Source: DATMNI01 sp035570275
Lineage (GTDB): Bacteria > Acidobacteriota > Terriglobia > Bryobacterales > Bryobacteraceae
NCBI GenBank assembly: GCA_035570275.1
Contig: DATMNI010000321.1
Location: 1-17,531, forward strand
DNA: 17,531 nucleotides
Direction of reading: 5' to 3'
Numbering within the stretch: position 1 is the stretch's first letter; the number at the start of each line of letters is the position of its first letter. Both the position numbers and the translations under genes were made by a program. Below the pieces are notes generated by a model. That model was not told where the DNA came from and did not search any database. It was given only the letters and a program-made list of their open reading frames with translations. Positions 6,485 through 13,338 of the stretch are shown here, one piece after another.

Positions 6485-8010
6485 CGGATGCCGGTGGCTT
6501 GAAAACGGTGGCCGGTGGCCGGTGGCCTGTGGCCGGTGACGAGCGTGCCATCTCACTCCGCGAGTTCCACGCGTTCACCGCATCCGGCAGGGACTTCGTG
6601 TACCTGGTGCCCAGCGCGGCTATCTTTGAATTGGACGATGCGGCCGCCGCGATTCTCGCCCGGCTGCGGCATGGCGATGCGACGGCCACCGGCCTGATCA
6701 GGGAATTGAGCGCGGAATTGAGCGGGCGGTTCCCGGTGGCGGAGTTGGAAGAGACGCTGTCCGAACTGGTGCGCATCCGCGCCATTGGAGTGGTGGGCGT
6801 GCCCGAGGCGCCGGTGGCGAAGCAGTTGCCGCCGGAGAATTTCCCGCTTACCACCATGGTCCTCAACGTGACCAACCAGTGCAATTTGAGCTGCACGTAC
6901 TGCTACGAGTATGGTGAGGACAAGATCGTCGACACGGAAAACGGCCAGAAAGCGAAGTTCATGACCGAAGAGACCGCCCGCCAGAGCGTGGAGTTCATGC
7001 TGCGCGAGTCGGGCGACAATCGCATGGCCCATCTGACGTTCTTCGGCGGTGAAACCCTGATGAATCTGCCGGTGCTGAAATCGACCATTCAGTACGCGCG
7101 CCGCCGCGGCGCCGAAACCGGCAAGGAAGTGGATTTCAGCCTCACCACCAATGCCACGCTGCTGCGGCCCGATGTGATTGAATTCCTGGCCGAAAACCGC
7201 GTGGGCGTGACCATTTCCATCGACGGCCCCAAGGAAGTGCAGGACCAGTTCCGCGTCTTCCACAACGGCAGCGGCAGCTACGAAATTGTGGCTCCCAAGA
7301 TTGCCGAACTGCTGCGCCGCCACCGCACGCGGCCCATCGGCGCGCGCGTCACGCTGACTTCGCACGATCTGGATGTCCGCAAAATCTTCCGGCACCTCAC
7401 CGAAGAGATCGGGTTCGCGGAAGTCGGGTTCGCCCCCGTCACTACCGCGCCCAACCGGAAGTACGCCATCGTCGAAGAAGGCTTCGATCACATGCTGGAA
7501 CAGTTTCAGGCGCTGGCGGCCGACTTTCTGGAAGCCGCGCTGGAAAACCGGCACCACGGTTTTTCCAATGTGAAAGACACCCTGGAGGAGATCCACAAGG
7601 GAGTCAGCAAGCCTTACCCCTGCGGCGCCGGGCTGGGGCTGATGGGCGTCTCTACCGATGGCGACGTGGCGCTGTGTCACCGTTTCGCCGGCTCCGACGC
7701 GCACAAGCTGGGAACCGTGCGCGACGGCATCGACAAGCTGGTGCAGATCGGCTTTCTGGAAAAGCACCACATCGACGACAAGACCGATTGCAGCCAGTGC
7801 TGGGCGCGCCCGCTCTGTTCGGGCGGATGCTATCACGAAGCCTACACGCGTTACGGCGAAACCGCCCACCCCAACCTGCATTACTGCGAGTGGATTCGCG
7901 GGTGGACGGATACCTGTCTGAAGATTTACGGAGAACTGGCGGTGCGCAATCCGCGATACCTGGAACAATTTGACGACAAGGTGGAACATGAAACATCTCA
8001 GGTCAATTAA
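6481..8010 (+). CDS. qhpD: Radical SAM/SPASM thioether-forming maturase of QhpC
   Basis: A 509-residue radical SAM enzyme. Its family makes the three intra-peptide Cys-to-Asp/Glu thioether bonds in the QHNDH gamma subunit before export. Residues about 22-105 resemble a PqqD-like peptide-recognition domain for binding the QhpC leader. The [4Fe-4S]-SAM motif is C134-x3-C138-x2-C141 in NQCNLSCTYCYEYG, followed by the FFGGETLMN glycine motif. The C-terminal SPASM/auxiliary-cluster cysteines are C381, C399, C437, C440, C446, C450 and C469. The GTG start is fixed by GGAGGT 6 nt upstream and overlaps the qhpA stop. The first 20 residues (GGLKTVAGGRWPVAGD) are encoded by GGCCGGT repeats and look like an added N-terminus. 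The end of qhpD overlaps the qhpC start by 23 nt, so the maturase and its substrate are translated together. Confidence 0.93.
   Translation: MTDAGGLKTVAGGRWPVAGDERAISLREFHAFTASGRDFVYLVPSAAIFELDDAAAAILARLRHGDATATGLIRELSAELSGRFPVAELEETLSELVRIRAIGVVGVPEAPVAKQLPPENFPLTTMVLNVTNQCNLSCTYCYEYGEDKIVDTENGQKAKFMTEETARQSVEFMLRESGDNRMAHLTFFGGETLMNLPVLKSTIQYARRRGAETGKEVDFSLTTNATLLRPDVIEFLAENRVGVTISIDGPKEVQDQFRVFHNGSGSYEIVAPKIAELLRRHRTRPIGARVTLTSHDLDVRKIFRHLTEEIGFAEVGFAPVTTAPNRKYAIVEEGFDHMLEQFQALAADFLEAALENRHHGFSNVKDTLEEIHKGVSKPYPCGAGLGLMGVSTDGDVALCHRFAGSDAHKLGTVRDGIDKLVQIGFLEKHHIDDKTDCSQCWARPLCSGGCYHEAYTRYGETAHPNLHYCEWIRGWTDTCLKIYGELAVRNPRYLEQFDDKVEHETSQVN
6506..6537 (+). repeat. GGCCGGT heptamer tract in the qhpD 5' end
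   Basis: Four consecutive heptamers from 6510 (three exact GGCCGGT, one GGCCTGT), preceded by a partial unit, are translated as part of the QhpD N-terminus. The same unit is repeated many times in nuoM at 16181-16257. A related CGGATGCCGGTGGC lies just upstream at 6485-6498. Confidence 0.75.
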
Positions 8011-8353
8011 CCGCAAGGCCGGCCGGATGGAACGACAGGTGGACGCAGCCCGCGGCTCTACCGGCGGCGCGGCGGAAGACGTGGTGGCCTTGCAGCAGGG
8101 GCCGCCCCAGCAACCGCCCGCGGCGCACATTCCGCTGGGCTGTACGCTGGTCTTCTCGCCCGGATGGGAGGCCGACCGCAGCGGCGGCACCGCCGGCCTC
8201 TGCACGCCCGTGGAGCGCGACCTTTTCGATTGCCACGCCGGCTGCTTCTGGCCCGCGCAGGTGCCCGACCAGTTGAACCACGCGCCCAACTGGACCGCCA
8301 AGTGCGCCTCGGCGCAGAAGGATTGGCGGAAGATCGACCTGGTGTTTCCATGA
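7988..8353 (+). CDS. qhpC: QHNDH gamma subunit precursor, CTQ-bearing crosslinked peptide
   Basis: A 121-residue precursor of the catalytic subunit. By alignment from memory with the Pseudomonas putida gamma subunit, the spacing is conserved for the three thioethers, C52-E61, C72-D78 and C86-D94, and for CTQ, C82-W88. The core reads LFDCHAGCFWPAQVPDQLN, with Phe87 where P. putida has Trp before the CTQ Trp. C106 (WTAKCAS) has no counterpart there. Residues 1 to about 45 are a charged, then Gln/Pro-rich leader rather than a Sec signal, expected to be removed by QhpE; it appears longer than the roughly 28 residues I recall for Paracoccus. The ATG at 7988 was preferred to an upstream TTG because AAGGTGGA precedes it. 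The short length and position inside qhpADCB are diagnostic. ATGA overlap with qhpB. Confidence 0.93.
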   Translation: MKHLRSINRKAGRMERQVDAARGSTGGAAEDVVALQQGPPQQPPAAHIPLGCTLVFSPGWEADRSGGTAGLCTPVERDLFDCHAGCFWPAQVPDQLNHAPNWTAKCASAQKDWRKIDLVFP

Positions 8354-9432
8354 GGCTTCCGGGCCTGCTGCTCTGCGCCGCCCTCTGCGCCGCCGTCTGT
8401 ACCTGGGGCGCCGACAAGATCACCGGCGGCAACGGCACCATCTACGTAGGCGGCCGCCCCAACAAGATTTACATCCTGGATGAAGCTACCGAGAAAGTCA
8501 CCGGCGCCATCGAATGCAAAACCGGCACCCCCACCGGCCTGGAGCTTTCCGAAGACCGCAAACGGTTTTACGTGCACAGCATCGCTTACGAAGATATCGA
8601 GATCGTCGATATCGCCGCCCGCAAAGTGATCGATAACTTCCGGCTCAGCGAAGGCAACAAGAAGATGCGCATCTTCGGCTACGATGCCGACCCGCTGAAC
8701 CGCTTCATGATCCTGATGGTGAAGACGGCCACCAAGCAGGTGGACCGCTTCGAAATCGGCCCGCCCACGCTGCTGCAATACGATTTGAAGGATCACAAGG
8801 TGATGCGCACCGTTCCCTGGCCCCAGGGCGAAGAGCGCGAGGGTGTGGGCCTGCGCTTTTCGCCCGACGGCAAGTTTCTCTACTTCTTCGGCGACGACAT
8901 TCTGGTTTACGACACCACCGATTTCAAACAGGTGGACAAGTGGGAACTTTCCCGGCCGCTCGAAGACGGGCTGGGGCGGTTCAACTTCGGCTTTCCCAAC
9001 GACCTCAACGAAGAGCCGGGCTACTCCACCAGCATCTTCAACATTCAGGATGCGGTGCAGAACCGGCGCATCATGGGAATTGCGCGCGTGAACCTGTCGC
9101 AAAAGAGCGTCGATTTCTACCCGCTTGGCCCTTCCAGCGGCGTGAGTTTCTCCCTGGCGCCGGGCCGGAAGTGGGCCTACGGACTGCACCAGGAAATCGG
9201 AAAATACGAGTTCTGGTCGTTCGACCTGGAGCACCGCAAGCTGGGGTCGAAGCTCGAATTTCCCGGCCGTCCGCGCATGCAGCTCAAGGTAAGCACCAAC
9301 GGCAAGCTGCTTTATCTTTGCGGCGCCGGCAACACCATCGCCTTGTATGACGCGTCGAACTACCAGTATCTCCGCACCATCACGCTGGACGCGGATATGA
9401 CCACGGGCCTCTATGTCATGCCCGGCAAGTAG
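8350..9432 (+). CDS. qhpB: Quinohemoprotein amine dehydrogenase beta subunit (beta-propeller)
   Basis: A 360-residue exported subunit. Residues 1-21 are a signal peptide (MRLPGLLLCAALCAAVCTWG, then ADK). The remainder has the repeated beta-sheet pattern of a seven-bladed propeller: NKIYILDEATEKVTGAIECK, LRFSPDGKFLYFFGDDILVY and a last blade with GKLLYLCGAGNTIALYDAS. In solved QHNDH structures this propeller packs against the crosslinked gamma subunit and shapes the amine-binding cleft; that role is inferred here from family and neighbours. The start overlaps the qhpC stop (ATGA) and is preferred over a long upstream extension of the frame that would lack a signal peptide. No Shine-Dalgarno is close, so expression probably depends on coupling to qhpC. 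The end overlaps qhpF by 20 nt. Confidence 0.92.
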   Translation: MRLPGLLLCAALCAAVCTWGADKITGGNGTIYVGGRPNKIYILDEATEKVTGAIECKTGTPTGLELSEDRKRFYVHSIAYEDIEIVDIAARKVIDNFRLSEGNKKMRIFGYDADPLNRFMILMVKTATKQVDRFEIGPPTLLQYDLKDHKVMRTVPWPQGEEREGVGLRFSPDGKFLYFFGDDILVYDTTDFKQVDKWELSRPLEDGLGRFNFGFPNDLNEEPGYSTSIFNIQDAVQNRRIMGIARVNLSQKSVDFYPLGPSSGVSFSLAPGRKWAYGLHQEIGKYEFWSFDLEHRKLGSKLEFPGRPRMQLKVSTNGKLLYLCGAGNTIALYDASNYQYLRTITLDADMTTGLYVMPGK

Positions 9433-11197
9433 CCGCCCGCCGGGTAAGGGAACACGCAAGGGAACAGGTGAGGGGACAGGAGTTGGAAGCACGCTCTTCC
9501 GTTACGCCATTCCCTACTGGCGCCGGCTCAGCCTGGTGCTGGCGCTCAGCCTGGTCAGCACGGCGCTTTCGCTGGCGCTGCCCTATCTTGCAAAAGATCT
9601 CGTCAACCGCGCGCTGCTGGGGCGCGACTGGCACGCGCTGCTCGGGATCATGGCAAAGTTCCTTGCCCTCACACTGGCGGGCTTCGTACTCAACATGGTG
9701 AGCGGTCTGCGCTACACGCGCGTCTCGGCCGAAATCCTCTTCGACATGCGGCTGGCCTTGTACCGGCACCTGCAGCAACTCTCGCCCCGGTTCTACGCCC
9801 AGACGCGTATGGGCGAGATCATGAGCCGCATCAACAACGATATCGGCGAGATCCAACGGATCGCCGCCGAAACCGCGCTGGCGTGGGTGGGCAACGTTCT
9901 TTTTCTGGCGGGCAGCACGGTCATGCTGCTCTGGCTGGATGCGCGGCTGTTTCTGCTGAGCATCGCCCTGCTGCCGGCCAGCGTGTGGGCGCTGAGCCAC
10001 TATCGCAGCCGCCTGGAAGGCAAGGTGGCCACACTGCGCCAGGCCAGCGCCAACATCGGCAACTTCCTCATCGAGACCCTGCAGGGCGTGAAACTGGTGG
10101 TCACGTGCAACGCGCAGGAACGCGAGGCCGGCCGCTTCACCGAAAAGAATGACGCCTTCATCCGCGCCCTCATGTCCATGCAGCTTCTGAGCTATCTGGC
10201 GGGCGGATTGCCGGGTCTCATCCTCTCGGGCAGCACCCTGCTGGTGTTTCTCTATGGCGGCTACCAGGTGATTCACGGCGCGCTTACCATGGGCGCTTTC
10301 GTGGCGTTTCTGGCGTACCAGACGCGGTTGTTTCCGCCCATCCAGGCGCTGATGGGCCTCTACACCAGCCTCGCCACGGCGCGCGTTTCGCTGGCGCGCG
10401 TGGACCAGATCTTCGGCACTGTGCCCGAAGTGGTGGAAGCAGCGGACGCCAAGCCGCTGCCCGATGTGCGCGGCGACGTCAGTTTCGAAGCCGTCAGTTT
10501 CGCCTTCGATCGCACGGGGCCGGTGCTAAATGGCGTCAGCTTCCGGGTGCGCGCCGGCGAGACGCTGGCCGTGGTGGGGCCGAGCGGCAGCGGAAAATCC
10601 ACCATCGCCGACCTGCTGCTGCGCCTCTTCGATCCCGATTCGGGCGTGGTGCGTCTGGATGGTTATGACTTGCGCCAGGTTCGCCTGGGCGACCTGCGCC
10701 GCCACGTGGTGCTGGTCGATCAGGAACCGTTCGTCTTCCACGCCAGCATTGCCGAAAACCTCCGCTACGCCCGGACCGATGCCACACAGCGCGACCTGGA
10801 AGAGGCCGCGCGGGCCGCCGGGATCGCGGAGTTCATCGCCGGCTTGCCGCAGCAATACGAAACCCAGGTGGGGGAGCGCGGCATGGCGCTATCGGCTGGC
10901 GAGCGGCAGCGAATTGCATTGGCGCGGGCCTTCCTGGCAAGCCCGGCGGTGCTGGTGTTGGATGAGCCCACGGCGTCGCTTGACCCGGTGTCCGAGCAAA
11001 ACGTCATCGCCGGCTACGAAGCCGTCATGCGCGGCCGCACCACCATCCTGATCACCCACCGGCTGGAACTGGCGAGGCAGGCCGATCGAGTCCTGGTGCT
11101 GGACGGCGCCGCCATCGCGGAATCCGGCACGCCCGCGGAGTTGCAGGCCAGGCAGGGGAGTTTCGCGAAATTGTTTGCCCGGACGGCCGCCGGGTGA
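9413..11197 (+). CDS. qhpF: ABC transporter, fused membrane and ATPase domains (QhpF-type)
   Basis: A 594-residue half-transporter of the exporter type. Residues about 30-320 hold the membrane domain with about six hydrophobic helices. The nucleotide-binding domain has Walker A GPSGSGKST (389-397), Q-loop VLVDQEPF, signature LSAGERQ (493-499, replacing LSGGQ), Walker B VLVLDEP (D517, E518) and H-loop His549. In QHNDH loci such a protein is proposed to help translocate the matured gamma subunit, which has no Sec signal; the transported substrate is inferred from context. It starts inside qhpB (20-nt overlap), and no later in-frame ATG/GTG/TTG precedes the first conserved residues. Residues about 12-23 (KGTRKGTGEGTG) come from a 12-nt tandem repeat. 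qhpE follows with a GTGA overlap. Confidence 0.88.
   Translation: MSCPASSRPPGKGTRKGTGEGTGVGSTLFRYAIPYWRRLSLVLALSLVSTALSLALPYLAKDLVNRALLGRDWHALLGIMAKFLALTLAGFVLNMVSGLRYTRVSAEILFDMRLALYRHLQQLSPRFYAQTRMGEIMSRINNDIGEIQRIAAETALAWVGNVLFLAGSTVMLLWLDARLFLLSIALLPASVWALSHYRSRLEGKVATLRQASANIGNFLIETLQGVKLVVTCNAQEREAGRFTEKNDAFIRALMSMQLLSYLAGGLPGLILSGSTLLVFLYGGYQVIHGALTMGAFVAFLAYQTRLFPPIQALMGLYTSLATARVSLARVDQIFGTVPEVVEAADAKPLPDVRGDVSFEAVSFAFDRTGPVLNGVSFRVRAGETLAVVGPSGSGKSTIADLLLRLFDPDSGVVRLDGYDLRQVRLGDLRRHVVLVDQEPFVFHASIAENLRYARTDATQRDLEEAARAAGIAEFIAGLPQQYETQVGERGMALSAGERQRIALARAFLASPAVLVLDEPTASLDPVSEQNVIAGYEAVMRGRTTILITHRLELARQADRVLVLDGAAIAESGTPAELQARQGSFAKLFARTAAG
9446..9481 (+). repeat. 12-nt tandem repeat in the qhpF 5' end
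   Basis: Three units, AAGGGAACACGC, AAGGGAACAGGT and GAGGGGACAGGA, run head to tail and encode a KGT/EGT-type repeat. Because the unit is four codons long, the array keeps the frame. It is distinct from the heptamer families but again sits at a gene start. Confidence 0.65.
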
Positions 11198-11832
11198 CGG
11201 GTGCCGTGAACGGTCCCGTTAAGGTGGGTATCATCGATAGCGGCGTACACGCCTCGCATCCCCACGTGAACGGCGTGGCCGGCGGAATCGCAGTGACCCG
11301 CGATGGCCGCGAGGAGCCCGATTACGTGGATCGCATAGGCCACGGCACGGCAGTCGCCGCCGTGATTCGCGAGAAGGCCCCGGAGGCCGCGATTTACGCC
11401 GTCAAGGTTTTCCATGACACACTGGCAACCCGGGTCGAGTCCCTGCTCCAGGGGATCGATTGGTGCATTGCGCAGCGCATGGACCTGATCAATCTGAGCC
11501 TGGGGACGCAAAACACCGCGCATGCAGCCTTGTTGCAAGCCGCCGTGGACCGCGTCACCGCCGCCGGAATCAGGCTGGTGGCCGCCTACGAAGACCAGGG
11601 AGTGCGCTGGCTCCCCGGCAGCCTGCCGGGCGCTCTGCCGGTGATGCTGGATTGGGATTGCCCGCGCCACGAGTACCGCACCGGGCGCCTGGAAGACGGC
11701 CGTATGGTTTACTACGCGTCAGGCTATCCGCGGCCCATCCCGCGCATCCCGCCGGAGCGCAATTTGAAGGGAATCAGTTTCGCCGTGGCCAACGTGACGG
11801 GATTGCTGGCGGCACTGCCGGATCGCCGCTAA
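11194..11832 (+). CDS. qhpE: Subtilisin-like leader peptidase of QhpC
   Basis: A 212-residue S8-family serine protease without signal peptide, so cytoplasmic. The catalytic triad is visible: D15 in VGIIDSGVHASHP, H50 in GHGTAVAAV and S195 in GISFAVANVTG; N100 in INLSLG is the oxyanion-hole Asn. At this size it is a minimal catalytic domain with no propeptide, as expected for the QHNDH-linked protease that removes the QhpC leader after crosslinking. It starts with GTG overlapping the qhpF stop, and is the last gene of the cluster; no clear terminator follows. Residues about 160-187 (EYRTGRLEDG to PRIPP) are encoded by a segment copied in diverged form at 11868-11952. Confidence 0.9.
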   Translation: MTGAVNGPVKVGIIDSGVHASHPHVNGVAGGIAVTRDGREEPDYVDRIGHGTAVAAVIREKAPEAAIYAVKVFHDTLATRVESLLQGIDWCIAQRMDLINLSLGTQNTAHAALLQAAVDRVTAAGIRLVAAYEDQGVRWLPGSLPGALPVMLDWDCPRHEYRTGRLEDGRMVYYASGYPRPIPRIPPERNLKGISFAVANVTGLLAALPDRR

Positions 11833-11867
11833 ACCAGCGACCTTGGCCCTGGAAGAATTGGGAAACG

Positions 11868-11952
11868 GGTACCGCACAGCGCGCCTTGGAATACGGCCGC
11901 ATCGTCTACCACGCGTCAGGCTATCCCCGCCCCATCCCGCGCATCCCGCCGG
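11868..11952 (+). pseudogene. Frameshifted fragment of a second qhpE
   Basis: This stretch matches 11671-11755 of qhpE with about 10 substitutions and a single extra T in 85 nt (about 87% identity by eye). Translated across the frameshift, it gives GYRTAR then LEYGRIVYHASGYPRPIPRI, against EYRTGR and LEDGRMVYYASGYPRPIPRI in QhpE. Most differences are synonymous or conservative, which suggests it diverged while still coding. It starts 35 nt after the qhpE stop and ends abruptly after the PRIPP codons, before the catalytic-Ser region. It is best explained as the scar of a duplicated or recombined qhpE end. Confidence 0.75.
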
Positions 11953-12123
11953 TCCTCATCTCTGAACCATTGGCTCGGCCAGTCATCAAAGTTACCGAGG
12001 GCCTCACCATTTACGAAGAGGGTATACAAATGCTCTTCAGGAAAATCATTGACGCGAACCGTCCAAATCTTCGGCCCTACTTGGGAACACCACTGTGCCT
12101 CTGGGGCATTCGTCCTCGACCAC
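11953..12123 (-). pseudogene. Remnant of a small gene (WTVRVNDFPEE motif), 3' end lost
   Basis: On the minus strand an open frame reads KIWTVRVNDFPEEHLYTLF, then VNGEALGNFDDWPSQWF, a coherent amphipathic small-protein sequence. It then runs antisense into the qhpE fragment, where similarity to any protein design ends. No ATG with a ribosome site precedes the motif. I do not know the family by name. It is most likely a truncated small gene whose end was replaced when the qhpE copy arrived. The boundaries given are approximate. Confidence 0.4.
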
Positions 12124-12140
12124 CTGACGTCGGCGCGCAA

Positions 12141-12197
12141 TCAGTCCCCGATCAGGGCATGAAGAGGCATATTCGTGTCCGTGAATAGTTGCTTCAT
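12141..12197 (-). pseudogene. Truncated small ORF, possible PIN-domain start
   Basis: A GGGAAG ribosome site 8 nt upstream of an ATG begins a frame reading MKQLFTDTNMPLHALIGD followed by TGA. The hydrophobic-x-DTN-hydrophobic pattern at the N-terminus is what a PIN-domain (VapC-like) toxin looks like, but the frame stops after 18 residues, so no active protein can result. It could also be an unrelated short peptide. It belongs with the other decayed fragments in this region and is separate from the intact vapC at 12752. Confidence 0.3.
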
Positions 12198-12280
12198 GTT
12201 TCTCTTCCCTTCATCATAGGCGATTCGACGCTGCCCTATGAACGGCCGAAACCCACCCGTTTCTCGATCCCGACAAGCTA

Positions 12281-12646
12281 TTACGATGACGGCCCCTTCA
12301 CGTCGAAGAGCTTGTTCACCTCGCGATTTGCAGTCTGGGCACCGCTGATAATCCGTTCATAAGCTCTATCTATCGGGAATCCGCGATCAAGATTCTCTTG
12401 GCGCCAGCTGATCGAAGGTGGGGCCGTCCCGTGTCCCGTAAATGCGGAGGTCGCGTTCCCTCAAGTCCTCAATTTCGGTACCGTTCTCCATCATTGAGCG
12501 TTCGATTCTTGCGTCATGCCGGATCTGCCAAGCGCGGCGCGCCCTTTGTTCTAACCGACCCCTTGCGCGATCCATTCCTGGTATAACGAATGCAGCATCC
12601 TTGACAGGACAAGGAGTTCCGGTCGTGTGGCCAGCCACTCTTCCAT
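12281..12646 (-). pseudogene. Decayed small gene with two apparent frameshifts, family not named
   Basis: Three adjoining minus-strand frames give protein-like sequence that reads as one gene of about 120 codons. Frame one starts at 12646 with MEEWLATRPELLVLSR and ends at a TAG (12551). A second frame continues with RLEQRARRAWQIRHDARIER, then LRERDLRIYGTRDGPTFDQL. After another shift near 12400 a third frame gives RQENLDRGFPIDRAYERIIS and ends in KLFDVKGPSS at a TAA (12281). Each shift could be one missing base. The RDL.IYG..DGPTFDQL element looks like a conserved small bacterial domain that I cannot name. Sequencing error in an intact gene is an alternative. Confidence 0.5.
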
Positions 12647-12751
12647 AGCGGCACGGAGCGAACTTCGGGAGGGCGGACCCCCCAGCCGCCGTGGATAGAG
12701 ATAGGGTCGCGACTCGTCCGCAACCCATATCGGACTCCGGCAGCCGGATTG

Positions 12752-13144
12752 TCAGACCACTACGCGCAGGCCGAGGTGCCTGGCGAACGGATCGAAATCC
12801 CTGTCATTGTGCAGCAAGTCATACCCGCTCTCGATGCATCGGGTAGCGATCACCGTATCGATGGTCTTGCGAACGGTCACGCCGAGGGTGCGCAACGCCC
12901 GGAAATTTCTAGCCGCTTGAATCGCGATTTCCTGTCCGCCCAAATCCACTACCATCAACGAAGTCAGCATTTTCCTGGCTTGGTTGAAGTCCCGCTCGGC
13001 GGCGAAGCCTTGCAGGACCTCCGTCAGAATCAGGTCGCCGATGGCCAGAAGCTCGTCGCCAAGCAGCCTGTCGAGTTTCTCGGTCTGCGCCGTGACCGTC
13101 CCTTTGAAGTAGTCGATCCACACGCTGGAATCGACCAGAATCAA
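12752..13144 (-). CDS. vapC: VapC-type PIN-domain toxin
   Basis: A 130-residue PIN-domain protein, expected to be a metal-dependent endoribonuclease (tRNA or rRNA targets are typical; the target here is unknown). The acidic active-site residues are in place: D5 in ILVDSSVWIDYFKG, E42 in LTEVLQG, D96 in TIDTVIATRC and D114/D116 in LLHNDRDFDPFARH. The length is normal for VapC. It starts in a 4-nt ATGA overlap with the preceding antitoxin gene, the standard arrangement for coupled expression. All motifs are intact, so it should be active, unlike the decayed genes downstream. It is a toxin-antitoxin module, not part of amine metabolism or complex I. Confidence 0.92.
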   Translation of the reverse strand: MILVDSSVWIDYFKGTVTAQTEKLDRLLGDELLAIGDLILTEVLQGFAAERDFNQARKMLTSLMVVDLGGQEIAIQAARNFRALRTLGVTVRKTIDTVIATRCIESGYDLLHNDRDFDPFARHLGLRVVV

Positions 13145-13335
13145 TGGTCGCTCCTCATCGCGTTGAGATCGCCCTGCCAGTCCAGTTTGCCGCGCAGCCG
13201 CCGGATCTCCGCCTGTCTATTCAGACGCAGTAAGGTCCGCAGCGCTTCTTCAACGGCCTCGCGCTTGGTCCTCAGGCCCGTGGCGCGAAGCGTGTCCCCC
13301 ATCAGTTTATCGTCAATCACAATGTTCGTCCGCAT
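13141..13335 (-). CDS. vapB: VapB-type antitoxin
   Basis: A 64-residue protein. The N-terminus MRTNIVIDDKLMGDTLRATG is the ribbon-helix-helix DNA-binding pattern of VapB antitoxins. KTKREAVEEALR-like sequence follows (here LRTKREAVEEALRTLLRL), and the charged C-terminal tail, with WQGDLNAMRSD, resembles the toxin-wrapping segment. It should neutralise VapC and repress its own promoter as a VapBC complex. The stop overlaps the vapC start (ATGA). A TATAAT box and a TGTGTA/TACACA inverted repeat upstream could be its promoter and operator. The module lies downstream of nuoH in the same direction but has its own promoter signals. Confidence 0.88.
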   Translation of the reverse strand: MRTNIVIDDKLMGDTLRATGLRTKREAVEEALRTLLRLNRQAEIRRLRGKLDWQGDLNAMRSDH

Positions 13336-13338
13336 CGA

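Larger units (their letters stand above)
11833..12751. other. Gene-poor stretch between qhpE and vapBC
   Basis: About 920 nt with no intact gene that I can support. It contains the qhpE fragment and the three remnants listed separately. Its lower GC and lack of long codon-biased frames on either strand set it apart from the operons on both sides. No transposase or terminal inverted repeats are seen. A G/C-rich imperfect palindrome near 12669-12690 may be an intergenic repeat. Confidence 0.6.

Noticed and set aside
6481..8010. Sulfatase-maturing or PQQ-type radical SAM enzyme
   Set aside because: Radical SAM/SPASM enzymes look alike, but the substrate gene qhpC directly follows and overlaps, and no sulfatase or pqq gene is near.
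6553..9492. A 979-codon open frame antisense to qhpD, qhpC and qhpB
   Set aside because: It is a GC-rich third-position shadow: it spans three well-supported genes, and its translation has no recognisable domain.
11460..12188. A 242-codon frame spanning the qhpE end and the region after it
   Set aside because: Its first half is qhpE out of frame; the only meaningful part is the short qhpE-like fragment, reported as a pseudogene.
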